A DNA stretch of 62,215 nucleotides from Acinetobacter sp. B51(2017) (GTDB lineage Bacteria; Pseudomonadota; Gammaproteobacteria; Pseudomonadales; Moraxellaceae). The notes below the pieces were generated by a model. It searched no databases, was not told the origin of the DNA, and saw only the letters and a list, made by a program, of their open reading frames with translations. The translations under genes were made by a program, and so were the position numbers. The stretch lies in contig NZ_PJRJ01000018.1 of NCBI RefSeq assembly GCF_003711395.1, forward strand, positions 1 to 62,215. The letters run 5' to 3'. This document shows, piece by piece, positions 1 through 8,609 of this stretch (positions are counted from its first letter, which is position 1; every line of letters starts with the position of its first letter).

Positions 1-52
1 CGCGAAAGCATCACTGTCTGCTTTTGATTATATTATTCGTTCTGGACAATAA
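1..52 (+). CDS. 3' end of an unidentified gene (partial)
   Basis: Reading from position 2, the bases encode a C-terminus AKASLSAFDYIIRSGQ followed by TAA at 50-52. Positions 2-52 are repeated exactly, in inverted orientation, at the right end of the window (62164-62214). The next base outwards differs (C here, T there) at a third codon position. Such a silent difference supports this being coding DNA of two paralogues. Sequence identity stops exactly at the stop codon. I do not recognise the protein from 16 residues. A hairpin terminator follows at about 70-101. Confidence 0.6.
   Translation, partial: AKASLSAFDYIIRSGQ
2..52 (+). repeat. Left copy of 51-bp inverted repeat flanking the window
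   Basis: These 51 bases recur perfectly as the reverse complement at 62164-62214. They are the 3' coding ends of two convergently pointing paralogous genes, so the whole 62-kb segment lies between inverted copies of at least 51 bp. The true repeat probably extends further outside the window. Confidence 0.85.
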
Positions 53-69
53 TTCAGCCTAAACTGTAC

Positions 70-101
70 AAGGTCGAGTGTGCAAGCACTCGGCCTTTTT
101 T
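70..101 (+). terminator. Rho-independent terminator of the left partial gene
   Basis: A GC-rich stem (AGGTCGAGTG pairing with CACTCGGCCT, loop around TGCAAG) is followed by a T run. It begins 17 bases after the stop codon of the truncated gene. The right-hand paralogue has a related stem at the equivalent distance (62128-62155). Confidence 0.8.
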
Positions 102-197
102 ACATTTGTTCAACAATTCATCATCTTTATTTTTATAATTTTTCAGCATATATTGCCTGTGGGCCGTTGTCGGACAGATAATTAAAAGGAATATAGA

Positions 198-539
198 ATG
201 AATAAATTACTCGTTGCATTAGGTTTAGCTGCTACTGTTGCTTTAGTCGGTTGTAGCAAAGAAAAAGCGCCAGAAACAGGTGCAACTACAGGTCAACATC
301 TAGAAAACGCAGCTGATCAAGCTGCACATGATGTAAAAGATGCGAGCCAAAATGCAGCGAATGCCACTGCAACTGCGGTTGATAATGCCGCTGAGTCAAC
401 TGAGCGTGCTGCAAATAATGCTGCGGCGCATGCAGAAGCTGCAGCACATAATGCTAAAGAAGCGGCGAAAGATGCCACTGCTGCCACTGCCGCAGCCGTT
501 GAACAAGGTGCTGCTAATGTAAAAGAAAAAGCACAGTAA
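198..539 (+). CDS. Ala-rich lipoprotein with repeated amphipathic segments
   Basis: The 113-residue protein starts with a lipoprotein signal peptide ending in the lipobox LVGC (Cys19), so it should be exported and lipid-anchored. The rest is almost entirely Ala, Asn, Glu, Lys, Asp and Thr. It has no aromatic residues after the signal and a recurring AA-x-x-A pattern about every 7-11 residues, as expected for a long amphipathic helix of LEA-like or apolipoprotein-like type. A good ribosome site (AAAAGGAAT) precedes the ATG. It is monocistronic, with a terminator at 556-582. Function is unknown; a stress or envelope-protective role is only a guess from composition. Confidence 0.8.
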   Translation: MNKLLVALGLAATVALVGCSKEKAPETGATTGQHLENAADQAAHDVKDASQNAANATATAVDNAAESTERAANNAAAHAEAAAHNAKEAAKDATAATAAAVEQGAANVKEKAQ

Positions 540-555
540 TCACCACGTATGCTTC

Positions 556-582
556 AAAAACGCCTCTCTTGAGGCGTTTTTT
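556..582 (+). terminator. Terminator after the Ala-rich lipoprotein gene
   Basis: The inverted repeat ACGCCTC/GAGGCGT with a short loop is followed by TTTTTT, 17 bases after the stop codon. Confidence 0.85.
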
Positions 583-697
583 AATGCTAAATAAGATTTA
601 TATATGAATTTAACTTATATCTTAAATTGGTTATTCTCAATAATATTTAATACATTATCATTCTACATATAATATTTAATTATAAGATTGCATTACA

Positions 698-1945
698 ATG
701 CAGCGCTATTGTTTGCTGTTGTTTGTGTATTTCATGTCTATTGTTGCAGCTCCAGCCAATCGTTCGAATATTTCGATTTGGGTGGCGAGTATTTTCTTAG
801 TACTAGGGACCTTGGGTGCCTATCAATTTGTGGGCTTAAACCAAGCCTTATTATTTTTAATTGGCGGCGCCTTAGGAATGACGCTTTATCATGCTTCATT
901 TGGTTTTACATCTAGCTGGCGTGTCTTTATTAAACAAGGCCGTGGCCGTGGTTTACGTGCCCAAATGATTATGCTGGCCGTGGCTGTATTATTGTTCTTC
1001 CCAGCCTTAGGTGCAGGCGAACTATTTGGCAATCCCGTTAAAGGCAACGTCAATCCTGTATCTATGTCAGTGATGATTGGCGCCTTTATCTTTGGTATTG
1101 GTATGCAATTGGGTGGCGGCTGTGCATCGGGGACTTTGTATACCGTTGGCGGTGGTAGCTCGCGTATGTTAGTGACCTTAGTATTCTTTTGTGTTGGTTC
1201 GTTAATTGCGACGAGCCATCTAGAGTGGTGGTTTGCTCTACCAAGTTTAGGACCAATGTCTATGGTCACTAGTCTTGGGGTGATGCCTGCATTATTGCTG
1301 AACTTTGTACTGTTTGCCTTAATTGCTTTGGCGACCGTCTGGGTGGAGAAAAAACGCCATGGCAGTTTAGAAATTGAACCACAAAGCCAACATCAAGGGT
1401 TTAAACGCTTCTTACAAGGGCCTTGGCCTTTAATTTGGGGTGGTTTAATTTTAACTGTGCTTAACTTTGCCACCTTAGCCTTAGCAGGTCGTCCATGGGG
1501 CGTTACCTCAGCCTTGGCAGTTTGGGGTGCTAAAGCTGCCATGCTGGTAGGTGTGGATGTGAGCGTATGGGATTACTGGCAACAACCCAGTAATGCCAAA
1601 GCCTTAGCCAACTCATTATGGTTTGACATTACATCTATGATGAACTTTGGCATTATGCTTGGTGCTTTATTGGCAGCAAGTCTTGCAGGTAAATTTGCAC
1701 CTAATTTTAACATTCCAGCACGCTCCTTAATTGCCGCAATTGTGGGCGGTATTTTATTGGGCTATGGTGCACGTTTGGCATATGGCTGCAATATTGGTGC
1801 TTATTTTAGTGGTATTGCCTCAGGCAGTTTACATGGTTGGTTATGGCTGATCTTTGCCTTTATTGGCAATGGTGTAGGTGTCAAACTACGTCCAATCTTC
1901 TTTCTAGATGAAAAACCACAACCTGAAAAATTAACAGGTTGCTAA
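698..1945 (+). CDS. YeeE/YedE family sulfur (thiosulfate) transport protein
   Basis: The 415-residue polytopic inner-membrane protein is recognisable as the YeeE/YedE (DUF395, TsuA-like) family. The N-half motif GGGCASGTLYTVGGGSSR (Cys142) and the C-half motif AYGCNIGAYFSGIASGSLHG (Cys364) are the paired signature loops. Characterised relatives pass thiosulfate through these cysteines, so uptake of reduced sulfur is likely. The N- and C-halves look like an internal duplication. The ATG at 698 lacks a clear ribosome site and ATG 734 is an alternative. No TusA-like (YeeD) gene is adjacent. A terminator follows at 1949-1975. Confidence 0.85.
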   Translation: MQRYCLLLFVYFMSIVAAPANRSNISIWVASIFLVLGTLGAYQFVGLNQALLFLIGGALGMTLYHASFGFTSSWRVFIKQGRGRGLRAQMIMLAVAVLLFFPALGAGELFGNPVKGNVNPVSMSVMIGAFIFGIGMQLGGGCASGTLYTVGGGSSRMLVTLVFFCVGSLIATSHLEWWFALPSLGPMSMVTSLGVMPALLLNFVLFALIALATVWVEKKRHGSLEIEPQSQHQGFKRFLQGPWPLIWGGLILTVLNFATLALAGRPWGVTSALAVWGAKAAMLVGVDVSVWDYWQQPSNAKALANSLWFDITSMMNFGIMLGALLAASLAGKFAPNFNIPARSLIAAIVGGILLGYGARLAYGCNIGAYFSGIASGSLHGWLWLIFAFIGNGVGVKLRPIFFLDEKPQPEKLTGC

Positions 1946-1948
1946 CTA

Positions 1949-1975
1949 AAAAGCCCATTTCGATGGGCTTTTTTA
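1949..1975 (+). terminator. Terminator after the YeeE-like gene
   Basis: The stem AAGCCCAT/ATGGGCTT is followed by a T run, immediately downstream of the stop codon. Confidence 0.85.
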
Positions 1976-2085
1976 TGGTGTTCAGTTTAGTATTTAAAGC
2001 GGTGATGTTGATTATTTTGTCTGTTGGATGCGTTGCTTAATACAAGCAAACTTGGCAAAGTAAGCCTGAAGACAGGAGCTTTAAT

Positions 2086-3138
2086 ATGCCTTTACAACAA
2101 TTATTACAGTTACAACATCCTATATTTCTGGCCCCCATGGCAGGTGTGACTACCCCACAATTGGCAGCTGAAGTTTCCAATGCGGGTGGTCTAGGTGCTT
2201 TAGGTTTAGGTGCGCATACCCCAGCCCAAGCATTGCAGCAAATTTTAGCCACCCAAGCACTCACCGACCGTCCATTTCAAGTCAATTTCTTTTGTCATCA
2301 AACTCAAGTACTCGATGCTGCACAGGCACAAGCATGGCGTGAATATATGGCGCCTTTTTTTCAAAAATATCAGGTACAACCACCACAACAACTCAATTGT
2401 ATTTATCCAAGCTTTTTAGACAATGACGATTATTTAAAAGTGGTCTTAGAAACGCGCCCTCAAGCCGTGAGTTTTCATTTTGGTATTCCGCATCCACAAC
2501 AAATTCAGGCATTAAAAGCCGCTGGCATTGTGACGATGGTCTCTGCCACCAATTTAATCGAAGCCCAAGCCATTGAAGCAGCGGGTATTGATGTGATTAT
2601 TGCCCAAGGCATTGAAGCTGGTGGACATCGTGGTATTTTCAACCAACATCTAGACAGTGCCATTACCACCAAAGATTTAGTACAACTATTAAGCGCACAT
2701 TGCAGCCTACCGATTGTCGCGGCGGGTGGCATTATGAATGGGCAACATGCAGCAAAAATGTTAAATCTAGGTGCCAGTGCAGTGCAAATGGGTACGGCTT
2801 TTATTCAATGTAAAAGCTCAAATGCCAATGCAGCCTATCGGGCAGCTTTATTTAAACAACCTGTTACACAAATTACCAGCAGCATTTCAGGACGTCCTGC
2901 TCGCGGTTTAATTAATCATTGGCATACTCAAATCGATCATCCACAACGACCAAATGTCGCCGCTTATCCCTATGCCTATGATTTAGCGAAACAATTAAAT
3001 AGTATTGCTGCCGAACATGATCAGTATGATTTTGCTGCCTTTTGGGCAGGCACACGTGTGGCACAAATTCGAGCCTTAGAACCCGCCGATTTAATTAATC
3101 TCGTTGTACTCGAAATGAAGCTACCTCGCACATTTTAG
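2086..3138 (+). CDS. Nitronate monooxygenase family FMN protein (2-nitropropane dioxygenase-like)
   Basis: The 350-residue TIM-barrel flavoprotein has the family N-terminus PIFLAPMAGVTTPQLAAEVSNAGG, the loop QGIEAGGHRG that carries the proposed catalytic histidine in class I enzymes, and a phosphate-binding region LPIVAAGGIMNG followed by GASAVQMGTAF. It probably oxidises alkyl nitronates such as propionate 3-nitronate with FMN in the cytoplasm, although substrate range varies in the family. The start is supported by GACAGGAGCT upstream. It is a single gene between two terminators, apart from the small reading frame that follows. Confidence 0.85.
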   Translation: MPLQQLLQLQHPIFLAPMAGVTTPQLAAEVSNAGGLGALGLGAHTPAQALQQILATQALTDRPFQVNFFCHQTQVLDAAQAQAWREYMAPFFQKYQVQPPQQLNCIYPSFLDNDDYLKVVLETRPQAVSFHFGIPHPQQIQALKAAGIVTMVSATNLIEAQAIEAAGIDVIIAQGIEAGGHRGIFNQHLDSAITTKDLVQLLSAHCSLPIVAAGGIMNGQHAAKMLNLGASAVQMGTAFIQCKSSNANAAYRAALFKQPVTQITSSISGRPARGLINHWHTQIDHPQRPNVAAYPYAYDLAKQLNSIAAEHDQYDFAAFWAGTRVAQIRALEPADLINLVVLEMKLPRTF

Positions 3139-3174
3139 TTTAATATCAGCTCGCTTATTTTTTGGGGAAAAATT

Positions 3175-3285
3175 GTGGGCTATGTATTAATTTTTTTAGT
3201 GGTAGTTGGATTTGGTGCGGATATGTTGCAAAACAAGTCGCAAAAACAACCGGTAGCGACAGTAGAAACGATAGCAACTCCTTAA
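3175..3285 (+). CDS. Small single-pass membrane protein, 36 aa
   Basis: A GTG-initiated frame encodes 36 residues: an N-terminal hydrophobic helix (about residues 2-16, VLIFLVVVGFG) and a polar Lys/Gln/Thr tail. The start is preceded by TTGGGGAAAAA, a reasonable ribosome site, and the stop is followed by a strong terminator at 3299-3328. It begins 36 bases after the nitronate monooxygenase gene and could share its transcript. Function is unknown. It would be missed by gene callers with a 40-50 codon cutoff. Confidence 0.55.
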   Translation: MGYVLIFLVVVGFGADMLQNKSQKQPVATVETIATP

Positions 3286-3298
3286 CGCACTACACTAA

Positions 3299-3328
3299 AA
3301 AAACCGCCTTTTAAGGGCGGTTTTTTTT
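3299..3328. terminator. Bidirectional terminator between the small membrane gene and dusB
   Basis: The stem ACCGCC/GGCGGT is flanked by A and T runs on both sides, so it can end transcripts from either strand at this convergent junction. Confidence 0.85.
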
Positions 3329-3340
3329 GCTTTTAAATTT

Positions 3341-4363
3341 TTAAGGTTGCAGTAAATTTACAGCTTCTACTTGTACATCACTCATGATTTCACCATGGGC
3401 AAGCAATTGATTAAAGTACTCCTCAACCACTTTAAATTGATCTACAGTATTTTCTACTTTATACATATTTTGCCGAAATTCATTGCTAGAGCGTAAACCT
3501 TTGGTGTACCACGCAATATGTTTACGTGAAATTCGGCAACCTGAGTATTCACCATAAAATTCGTACAATTCGCTTAAATGACCGAGCAACACCTGTTGTA
3601 CTTCTGCAATAGAAGGTGCAGCCAAGTGCTCACCCGTTGCTAAATAATGCGCAATTTCACGAAAAATCCATGGACGACCTTGTGCAGCACGTCCAATCAT
3701 CACCGCATCAGCACCAGTATAATCCAACACATATTTGGCTTTTTCTGGGCTATCAATGTCACCATTGGCAATAACTGGAATACCCAGCATACTTTTAACA
3801 TCTTTAATCAGACTATAACGTGCTGTATTTAAATACATATCTTCACGAGTACGCCCATGTAAGGCCAGTGCAGCAATCCCTGCTTCTTCAGCACGTTTAG
3901 CAACACGCATGATATTTTCTTGACCATTTAAATAACCAAGGCGGGTTTTTAAGGTGACAGGAACATCCACCGCCGCTACGACTGTATCTAAAATCCGTGC
4001 CACTAAATCTTCATCTTGTAACAATGCCGAACCTGCCAGCTTATTACAAACTTTTTTGGCTGGACAGCCCATATTAATGTCAACAATTTGCGCGCCATTA
4101 GCCACTTGATAACGTGCAGCTTCCGCCAAATCCTGTGGATCAGAGCCAGCAATTTGCGCGGAGATCGGTGCCAATTCGCCGTCGAAATTGGCACGATACA
4201 AGCTTTTTTTACTCATACGCAAGGTTTTATCTGAGGTCATCATTTCACTGACCGCATGCCCTGCGCCAAAATATTTACATAAGGTACGGAACGGTCGATC
4301 CGTCACCCCTGCCATCGGTGCAACGATCAAATTATTTGACAGTTGATAGGGACCAATATACAT
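3341..4363 (-). CDS. dusB: tRNA-dihydrouridine synthase B
   Basis: The 340-residue FMN enzyme reduces uridine to dihydrouridine in the tRNA D-loop. The N-terminus (PYQLSNNLIVAPMAGVTDRPFR), the active-site segment VDINMGCPAKKVCNKLAGSAL with its catalytic Cys, the segment ALHGRTREDMY, and IANGDIDSPEKA with AVMIGRAAQGRPWIFREI are diagnostic of DusB rather than DusA or DusC. In enterobacteria dusB sits upstream of fis. Here no fis follows and the gene is monocistronic. It is divergent from the DUF1615 lipoprotein gene, separated by about 80 bases. Confidence 0.93.
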   Translation of the reverse strand: MYIGPYQLSNNLIVAPMAGVTDRPFRTLCKYFGAGHAVSEMMTSDKTLRMSKKSLYRANFDGELAPISAQIAGSDPQDLAEAARYQVANGAQIVDINMGCPAKKVCNKLAGSALLQDEDLVARILDTVVAAVDVPVTLKTRLGYLNGQENIMRVAKRAEEAGIAALALHGRTREDMYLNTARYSLIKDVKSMLGIPVIANGDIDSPEKAKYVLDYTGADAVMIGRAAQGRPWIFREIAHYLATGEHLAAPSIAEVQQVLLGHLSELYEFYGEYSGCRISRKHIAWYTKGLRSSNEFRQNMYKVENTVDQFKVVEEYFNQLLAHGEIMSDVQVEAVNLLQP

Positions 4364-4443
4364 ATATATTCTTAACTTTTACGATATTGTGAGTATACTG
4401 CATCTACCTTTTCAGCTCACCTGTTTACTGCGTGTTTATGGTT

Positions 4444-5634
4444 ATGAAAAACGCTTGTTTGCCTGTTGTTATAACAGCCCTTAGTTTAAGTTTAACGGCC
4501 TGCGGTGATACCGCATGGTGGAATAATCAAGATGAACCGAGCTTAAACACTGAACAAATTCAAAAGCTCATTCCAACGCGTGTCAATCAACGTGAAGCTT
4601 GGGCCAAAGATATTTATGACATTAGCAAGCAGTTTGGTATTCCTCAAAATAAAGATAACATTTGCAGTATTATTGCAGTGGTCGATCAGGAATCTAACTT
4701 TGTGGCTGACCCGCAAGTCGCTGGCTTAGGCACAAAAGCGGTCAAAGAAGTCGAAGATCGTTTAGAAGAAAAGTTTACTGAAAAATTAGGTGAAAAGATT
4801 GGCGGCACAGTAGCAGGTTATTTCCAAGATGTTCTACGTAATCAACCTACCCCTGACAATAATTATTTAAGCCAAATGCGCAAAGTCAAAACTGAGCGTG
4901 AATTAGATGAATTATATCGTGAAATTTTTGACTATATGTCCAAACATTACCATGTCAGTGCCTTAACAGGTGCTGCTAAATTAGTGGGTCAAGATATTGG
5001 CGAAAAAATGAATCCGATTACCACTTTAGGCTCGATGCAGGTGCATATTAGTTATGCCAAAGAACATAAGCGTCAAGGTGGTAATATTGCCGAATTACGT
5101 AGCGACTTATACAGCCAATATGGTGGCTTATATTACGGCATCCATCGTTTAATGATGTATCCAGCTGACTATGACCGCGCCATTTACCGCTTTGCTGACT
5201 ATAACTCGGGCATGTACTCAAGTCGTAATGCCGCGTTTCAAAAAATGTTAAATGCGATTGCTCAAATTGACCTCGATTTAGATGGTGATTTACTGCTCTA
5301 TAGCAAAGATGGTTCAGAACGTGCACAAAAGAGTCAATCTGAAACTGCGTTAATTAATCTATTTGCAATCGAAAAAGTACTTATTACACCACGCCAAATT
5401 CGTTCTGATTTGAAAAAAGAAAAAGAAAAGAAATTTGAAGACACGGCAACTTATAAAGAAATTATACGCTTATATGAGGAAAAAACTGGTAAACAGCCGA
5501 TCTACGCAGTGATGCCCGAAGTGGTCATTTCAGGCCCTAAACTGAGCCGTGATTACAATACCAATTGGTTTGCCAGCCGAGTTAATGGACGTTATGAAAC
5601 ATGTATGCAACGCGCCAAACGCATCAAAATTTAG
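4444..5634 (+). CDS. DUF1615 family outer-membrane lipoprotein (YaiW-like)
   Basis: The protein has a lipoprotein signal (MKNACLPVVITALSLSLTAC) and a body of the DUF1615 family, of which E. coli YaiW is a member. Segments such as SIIAVVDQESNFVADPQVAGLG, TLGSMQVHISYA and FADYNSGMYSSRNAAFQ have the flavour of a lysozyme-like/transglycosylase fold (Glu in DQES, the GSMQV strand), but enzymatic activity is unproven. I prefer the ATG at 4444 because the Lys-rich signal start fits best; GTG 4432 and ATG 4438 are in frame. The 3' end overlaps the next gene by 34 bases. Confidence 0.85.
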   Translation: MKNACLPVVITALSLSLTACGDTAWWNNQDEPSLNTEQIQKLIPTRVNQREAWAKDIYDISKQFGIPQNKDNICSIIAVVDQESNFVADPQVAGLGTKAVKEVEDRLEEKFTEKLGEKIGGTVAGYFQDVLRNQPTPDNNYLSQMRKVKTERELDELYREIFDYMSKHYHVSALTGAAKLVGQDIGEKMNPITTLGSMQVHISYAKEHKRQGGNIAELRSDLYSQYGGLYYGIHRLMMYPADYDRAIYRFADYNSGMYSSRNAAFQKMLNAIAQIDLDLDGDLLLYSKDGSERAQKSQSETALINLFAIEKVLITPRQIRSDLKKEKEKKFEDTATYKEIIRLYEEKTGKQPIYAVMPEVVISGPKLSRDYNTNWFASRVNGRYETCMQRAKRIKI

Positions 5635-6242
5635 CCTTATTTGATTTTGATGGCACCTTGTGTCGCCAAGATAGTTTTACGGGCTTTATTTTTTACGCGC
5701 TGAAAAAACGCCACATTGTACGGCAGGGTTTAAAAATTCTGCCGCAAATTCAAGCTTATTATCGCAAGCGCTATCCTGCCGACCAAATGCGGCAGACGCT
5801 TTTTTATACCATGTTTAAAGATCAAGATGCGACAAGCATTCAGACCATCGCCAATGAATATGCACAAAGTTTAATTGGTACACTCGATAGCGCGCTGTTG
5901 ATTCGGCTTAAAGCGCATCAAGCACGGGGGGATCGTGTCGCCTTAGTGTCTGCATCTTTAGATCTGTATCTAAAACCGCTCTGTGATTATTTAGATATTG
6001 ATTTAATCTGTACCCAACCGCAGATTAGGCAAAGCAAATTGACTGGGCATTATCAAACGCCTGATTGTAGTGCGGAGCAAAAAAGCCTGCGCGTACAAGC
6101 AGCTTATGATTTAACTCAGTTTGCGAATATTTATGCCTATGGCAATAGCCACGAAGATGAAGCTTTGCTCGCCCTTGCCGACTATCCATTTATGCTTGGA
6201 CGAGATCTAGATTTACCACCTTTAGTATTAAAATCAGCATAA
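5601..6242 (+). CDS. HAD-IB family phosphatase
   Basis: The 213-residue protein has HAD motif I DFDGT at residues 15-19, motif II as LVSAS, and a late motif YAYGNSHEDEALL that carries the acidic pair. These place it in subfamily IB (SerB/CicA-like), which usually acts on phosphoserine- or phospholipid-type phosphomonoesters. The start ATG at 5601 lies inside the end of the DUF1615 gene (34-base overlap), so the two are translationally linked. The specific substrate cannot be read from sequence. A terminator follows at 6241-6270. Confidence 0.85.
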   Translation: MYATRQTHQNLALFDFDGTLCRQDSFTGFIFYALKKRHIVRQGLKILPQIQAYYRKRYPADQMRQTLFYTMFKDQDATSIQTIANEYAQSLIGTLDSALLIRLKAHQARGDRVALVSASLDLYLKPLCDYLDIDLICTQPQIRQSKLTGHYQTPDCSAEQKSLRVQAAYDLTQFANIYAYGNSHEDEALLALADYPFMLGRDLDLPPLVLKSA

Positions 6243-6270
6243 AAAAACCACCCAATTGGGTGGTTTTTTA
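6241..6270. terminator. Bidirectional terminator between the HAD and desaturase genes
   Basis: The stem AACCACCCAATTGGGTGGTT has A and T runs on both flanks. It lies at a convergent junction and overlaps the HAD gene stop codon. Confidence 0.85.
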
Positions 6271-6278
6271 TAGCAAGC

Positions 6279-7373
6279 TTATTTTTTAAATGGGAACGCA
6301 TATTTCACAATACGTTTTAACACGCTGCCATATTGTTTCACTAAGCTGGCATTGTTGTAGTTTAAGCCATATTTTTCACATACCGCTTCAACCTTAGGTG
6401 CCATTTGGCGATAACGACGTGCCGGTACATCTGGGAACAAGTGATGTTCAATTTGATGACTCAAATGACCAGTTAAAATATGGAATGCTTCTGAACCAGT
6501 TAAGTTAGATGAGCCACGAATTTGGCGCATATACCAATGACCACGGCTTTCATTTTGCATCACACTTTTTGGGAATACTTCGACATCTTTGGTAAAGTGA
6601 CCACAGAAAATAATGCTAAAAGTCCACACGTTACGAATACCATTGGCGACCATATTGCCTGTAAATACTGGCAATGCAGCAGGACCTGCAATGAGTGGGA
6701 AGAATACATAATCTTTAAACAACTGTTTAGAGATTTTTTTCTTTAATGGCTGCCATTCTGCACTGAGCTGTTGTTTGCTCTTGCGTCCCATCCAAACTTT
6801 ACCAATTTCTAAGTTCTGGATGGCTACGCCCCATTGGAACAAGGTACAAAATGGGATGCTATATAAAGGCTGTAATAAATGTCCTGGCTTCCAACGTTGC
6901 TCTGGGAACAAACGCACCAAACCATAACCAATATCATCATCCATCCCTTTAATATTGGTATAAGTATGATGTTTATAGTTATGGGTTTGACGCCAGTTGT
7001 CTGCCGTACCCACAATATCCCATTCGTAAGTCTGACCATTAAACTTAGGATCATTCATCCAGTCATATTGACCATGCATGACGTTATGACCCAATTCCAT
7101 GTTCTCTAAAATTTTGGCAACGCCAAGTAAGCCTGTGCCTAACACCCATGCTGGCGGGAACCAACCTGCAAATAAACAAGCACGGCCAGCAATTGAGGTA
7201 TAACGAATGGTTGAGTACACTTTACGAATGTATTTGGCATCTTTTTCACCAATATCATCCAATACTTCTTGTTTAATGGCATCAAGTTCCAGTGCCAAAT
7301 TATCCAAGTCCGCTTGAGTTAATTCACGGTTTTTCGGATTTTTAAAATATTCGATTTTAACGGGCATATTCAT
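6279..7373 (-). CDS. Membrane fatty acid (acyl-CoA/acyl-lipid) desaturase
   Basis: The 364-residue di-iron desaturase carries the three histidine boxes: HNVMH (96-100), HNYKHH (131-135 region) and HQIEHH (306-311), with hydrophobic membrane segments between. It would introduce a cis double bond into acyl chains using electrons from the upstream ferredoxin reductase; the two genes are 15 bases apart on the same transcript. The arrangement matches the DesB/DesC-type pair controlled by DesT in Pseudomonas and DesA3 with its oxidoreductase in mycobacteria. Delta-9 specificity is likely but not shown by sequence. Confidence 0.92.
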   Translation of the reverse strand: MNMPVKIEYFKNPKNRELTQADLDNLALELDAIKQEVLDDIGEKDAKYIRKVYSTIRYTSIAGRACLFAGWFPPAWVLGTGLLGVAKILENMELGHNVMHGQYDWMNDPKFNGQTYEWDIVGTADNWRQTHNYKHHTYTNIKGMDDDIGYGLVRLFPEQRWKPGHLLQPLYSIPFCTLFQWGVAIQNLEIGKVWMGRKSKQQLSAEWQPLKKKISKQLFKDYVFFPLIAGPAALPVFTGNMVANGIRNVWTFSIIFCGHFTKDVEVFPKSVMQNESRGHWYMRQIRGSSNLTGSEAFHILTGHLSHQIEHHLFPDVPARRYRQMAPKVEAVCEKYGLNYNNASLVKQYGSVLKRIVKYAFPFKK

Positions 7374-7388
7374 AATTTTTAGGCTCCA

Positions 7389-8453
7389 TTACAGATCAAT
7401 AATCAGATCCGACTGCGCGGAATTAACACAAATTTTCAATAAATTACCAGGTTCAGCATTTTGAGCACCATTAATGATGTTCTTGGTACTGCCTTCAGCT
7501 TTATTGCACGCGCATTTATTACAAATACCCATGCGACAGCCATGCTTTGGCTTAATATTTTGTTGTTCCAAACTCACCAAAATCGATTGACCTTTAGGAA
7601 TCGTCACAACTTTATTAGATTGAGTTAAAGTCACATTTACAAAGCCAGCTTCTGCACTTGATTCAGCGCTCATACTAAAAGCTTCAGTTTGAATCAATTG
7701 AGCTTGGCTAAATACCTGTTCGGCTTGTTTAGCAAAACCAGATGGACCACAGGCATAAACCGTTGCTTGCTCTAGATGATCAACCAAAGCTAAATGCTCT
7801 GCGTTTAAACGTGCCGCTTGAGGTGCTTCTTGAGTGCATAACAGCTGAAACTTAAAGTTGCTGTACTGTGCTGACCAGGCTTGAAATTGCTGTACAAAAG
7901 CGGCATCGGCTTGAGTTTTCACCCAATACAACAACGTTACGTTTTGATCTGTAATTTGCTGGGTTTGCACTAAATTTTGCAACAAACTGTACATTGGCGT
8001 AATACCACTGCCTGCTGCCAACAACACCAAAGGTGCTGTCGTTTTTGGCAACGTCATTTCACCAAAAGGTTGGCCTAATTCTAAAATATCGCCCACTTGA
8101 GCTTGTTCAAGCAACCAAGTACTGACTTTACCACCGACGACTTTCTTAACAGTGAGTAACACATGTTTGTCGTCGATTTTGCTCAGACTATAGGTACGTT
8201 CATAACGCACGCCATTGACCACCACAAAAACAGGATGATGTTGACCTGCCTCACCCATTTGAAAATGTTTATTCACTTGTAATGTGAAACTTAAAGTGTC
8301 CTGTGCAGTTTGATCTTTATGTACAATTTTGCCCAAGGCCTGCTCTACCGACCACAGTGGATTAATTTTTTGTAGCCAAAAATCGGCATCGCGTGGCTCT
8401 AACACCGCATTCAATAACACATTAAGAGGAGATTTTTTTACTGTTGTATGCAT
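7389..8453 (-). CDS. Ferredoxin reductase (FAD + 2Fe-2S), desaturase electron donor
   Basis: The 354-residue protein has an FAD-binding reductase domain (RTYSLS flavin motif and GSGITPMYSLL nucleotide motif) followed by a plant-type 2Fe-2S ferredoxin domain at the C-terminus. The cluster cysteines are visible in CRMGICNKCACNK, with a further Cys in LLKICVNS. It would pass electrons from NAD(P)H to the desaturase encoded just downstream. It is divergent from the TetR-type regulator, with about 156 bases of shared control region. Confidence 0.9.
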   Translation of the reverse strand: MHTTVKKSPLNVLLNAVLEPRDADFWLQKINPLWSVEQALGKIVHKDQTAQDTLSFTLQVNKHFQMGEAGQHHPVFVVVNGVRYERTYSLSKIDDKHVLLTVKKVVGGKVSTWLLEQAQVGDILELGQPFGEMTLPKTTAPLVLLAAGSGITPMYSLLQNLVQTQQITDQNVTLLYWVKTQADAAFVQQFQAWSAQYSNFKFQLLCTQEAPQAARLNAEHLALVDHLEQATVYACGPSGFAKQAEQVFSQAQLIQTEAFSMSAESSAEAGFVNVTLTQSNKVVTIPKGQSILVSLEQQNIKPKHGCRMGICNKCACNKAEGSTKNIINGAQNAEPGNLLKICVNSAQSDLIIDL

Positions 8454-8487
8454 ATTGATGCACCAAAACCGACGACATTTTAATTAT

Positions 8488-8513
8488 TATACACATGTAT
8501 ATATATTTGTATA
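8488..8513. promoter_or_regulatory. Candidate regulator operator between reductase and tetR genes
   Basis: TATACACATGTATA (8488-8501) is a near-perfect palindrome. A further TGTATA at 8508-8513 forms an outer inverted repeat with the first TATACA. It lies about 35 bases upstream of the reductase start and about 100 bases upstream of the regulator start, where a FabR/DesT-type repressor would be expected to bind. Binding is inferred; the region is generally AT-rich, so chance palindromes are possible. Confidence 0.35.
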
Positions 8514-8609
8514 GATATTCGATCAGCTTTTATCCACTTGATAAACAAATCACAATAAAGCCGCAAAACTCGCTATAATGCTAAAGATGTCTTTATATTC
8601 CTTATTCTT

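Noticed and set aside
2..52. Terminal repeats as an insertion sequence
   Set aside because: Identity stops at the stop codon and the following non-coding bases differ completely, whereas copies of an IS would share their ends.
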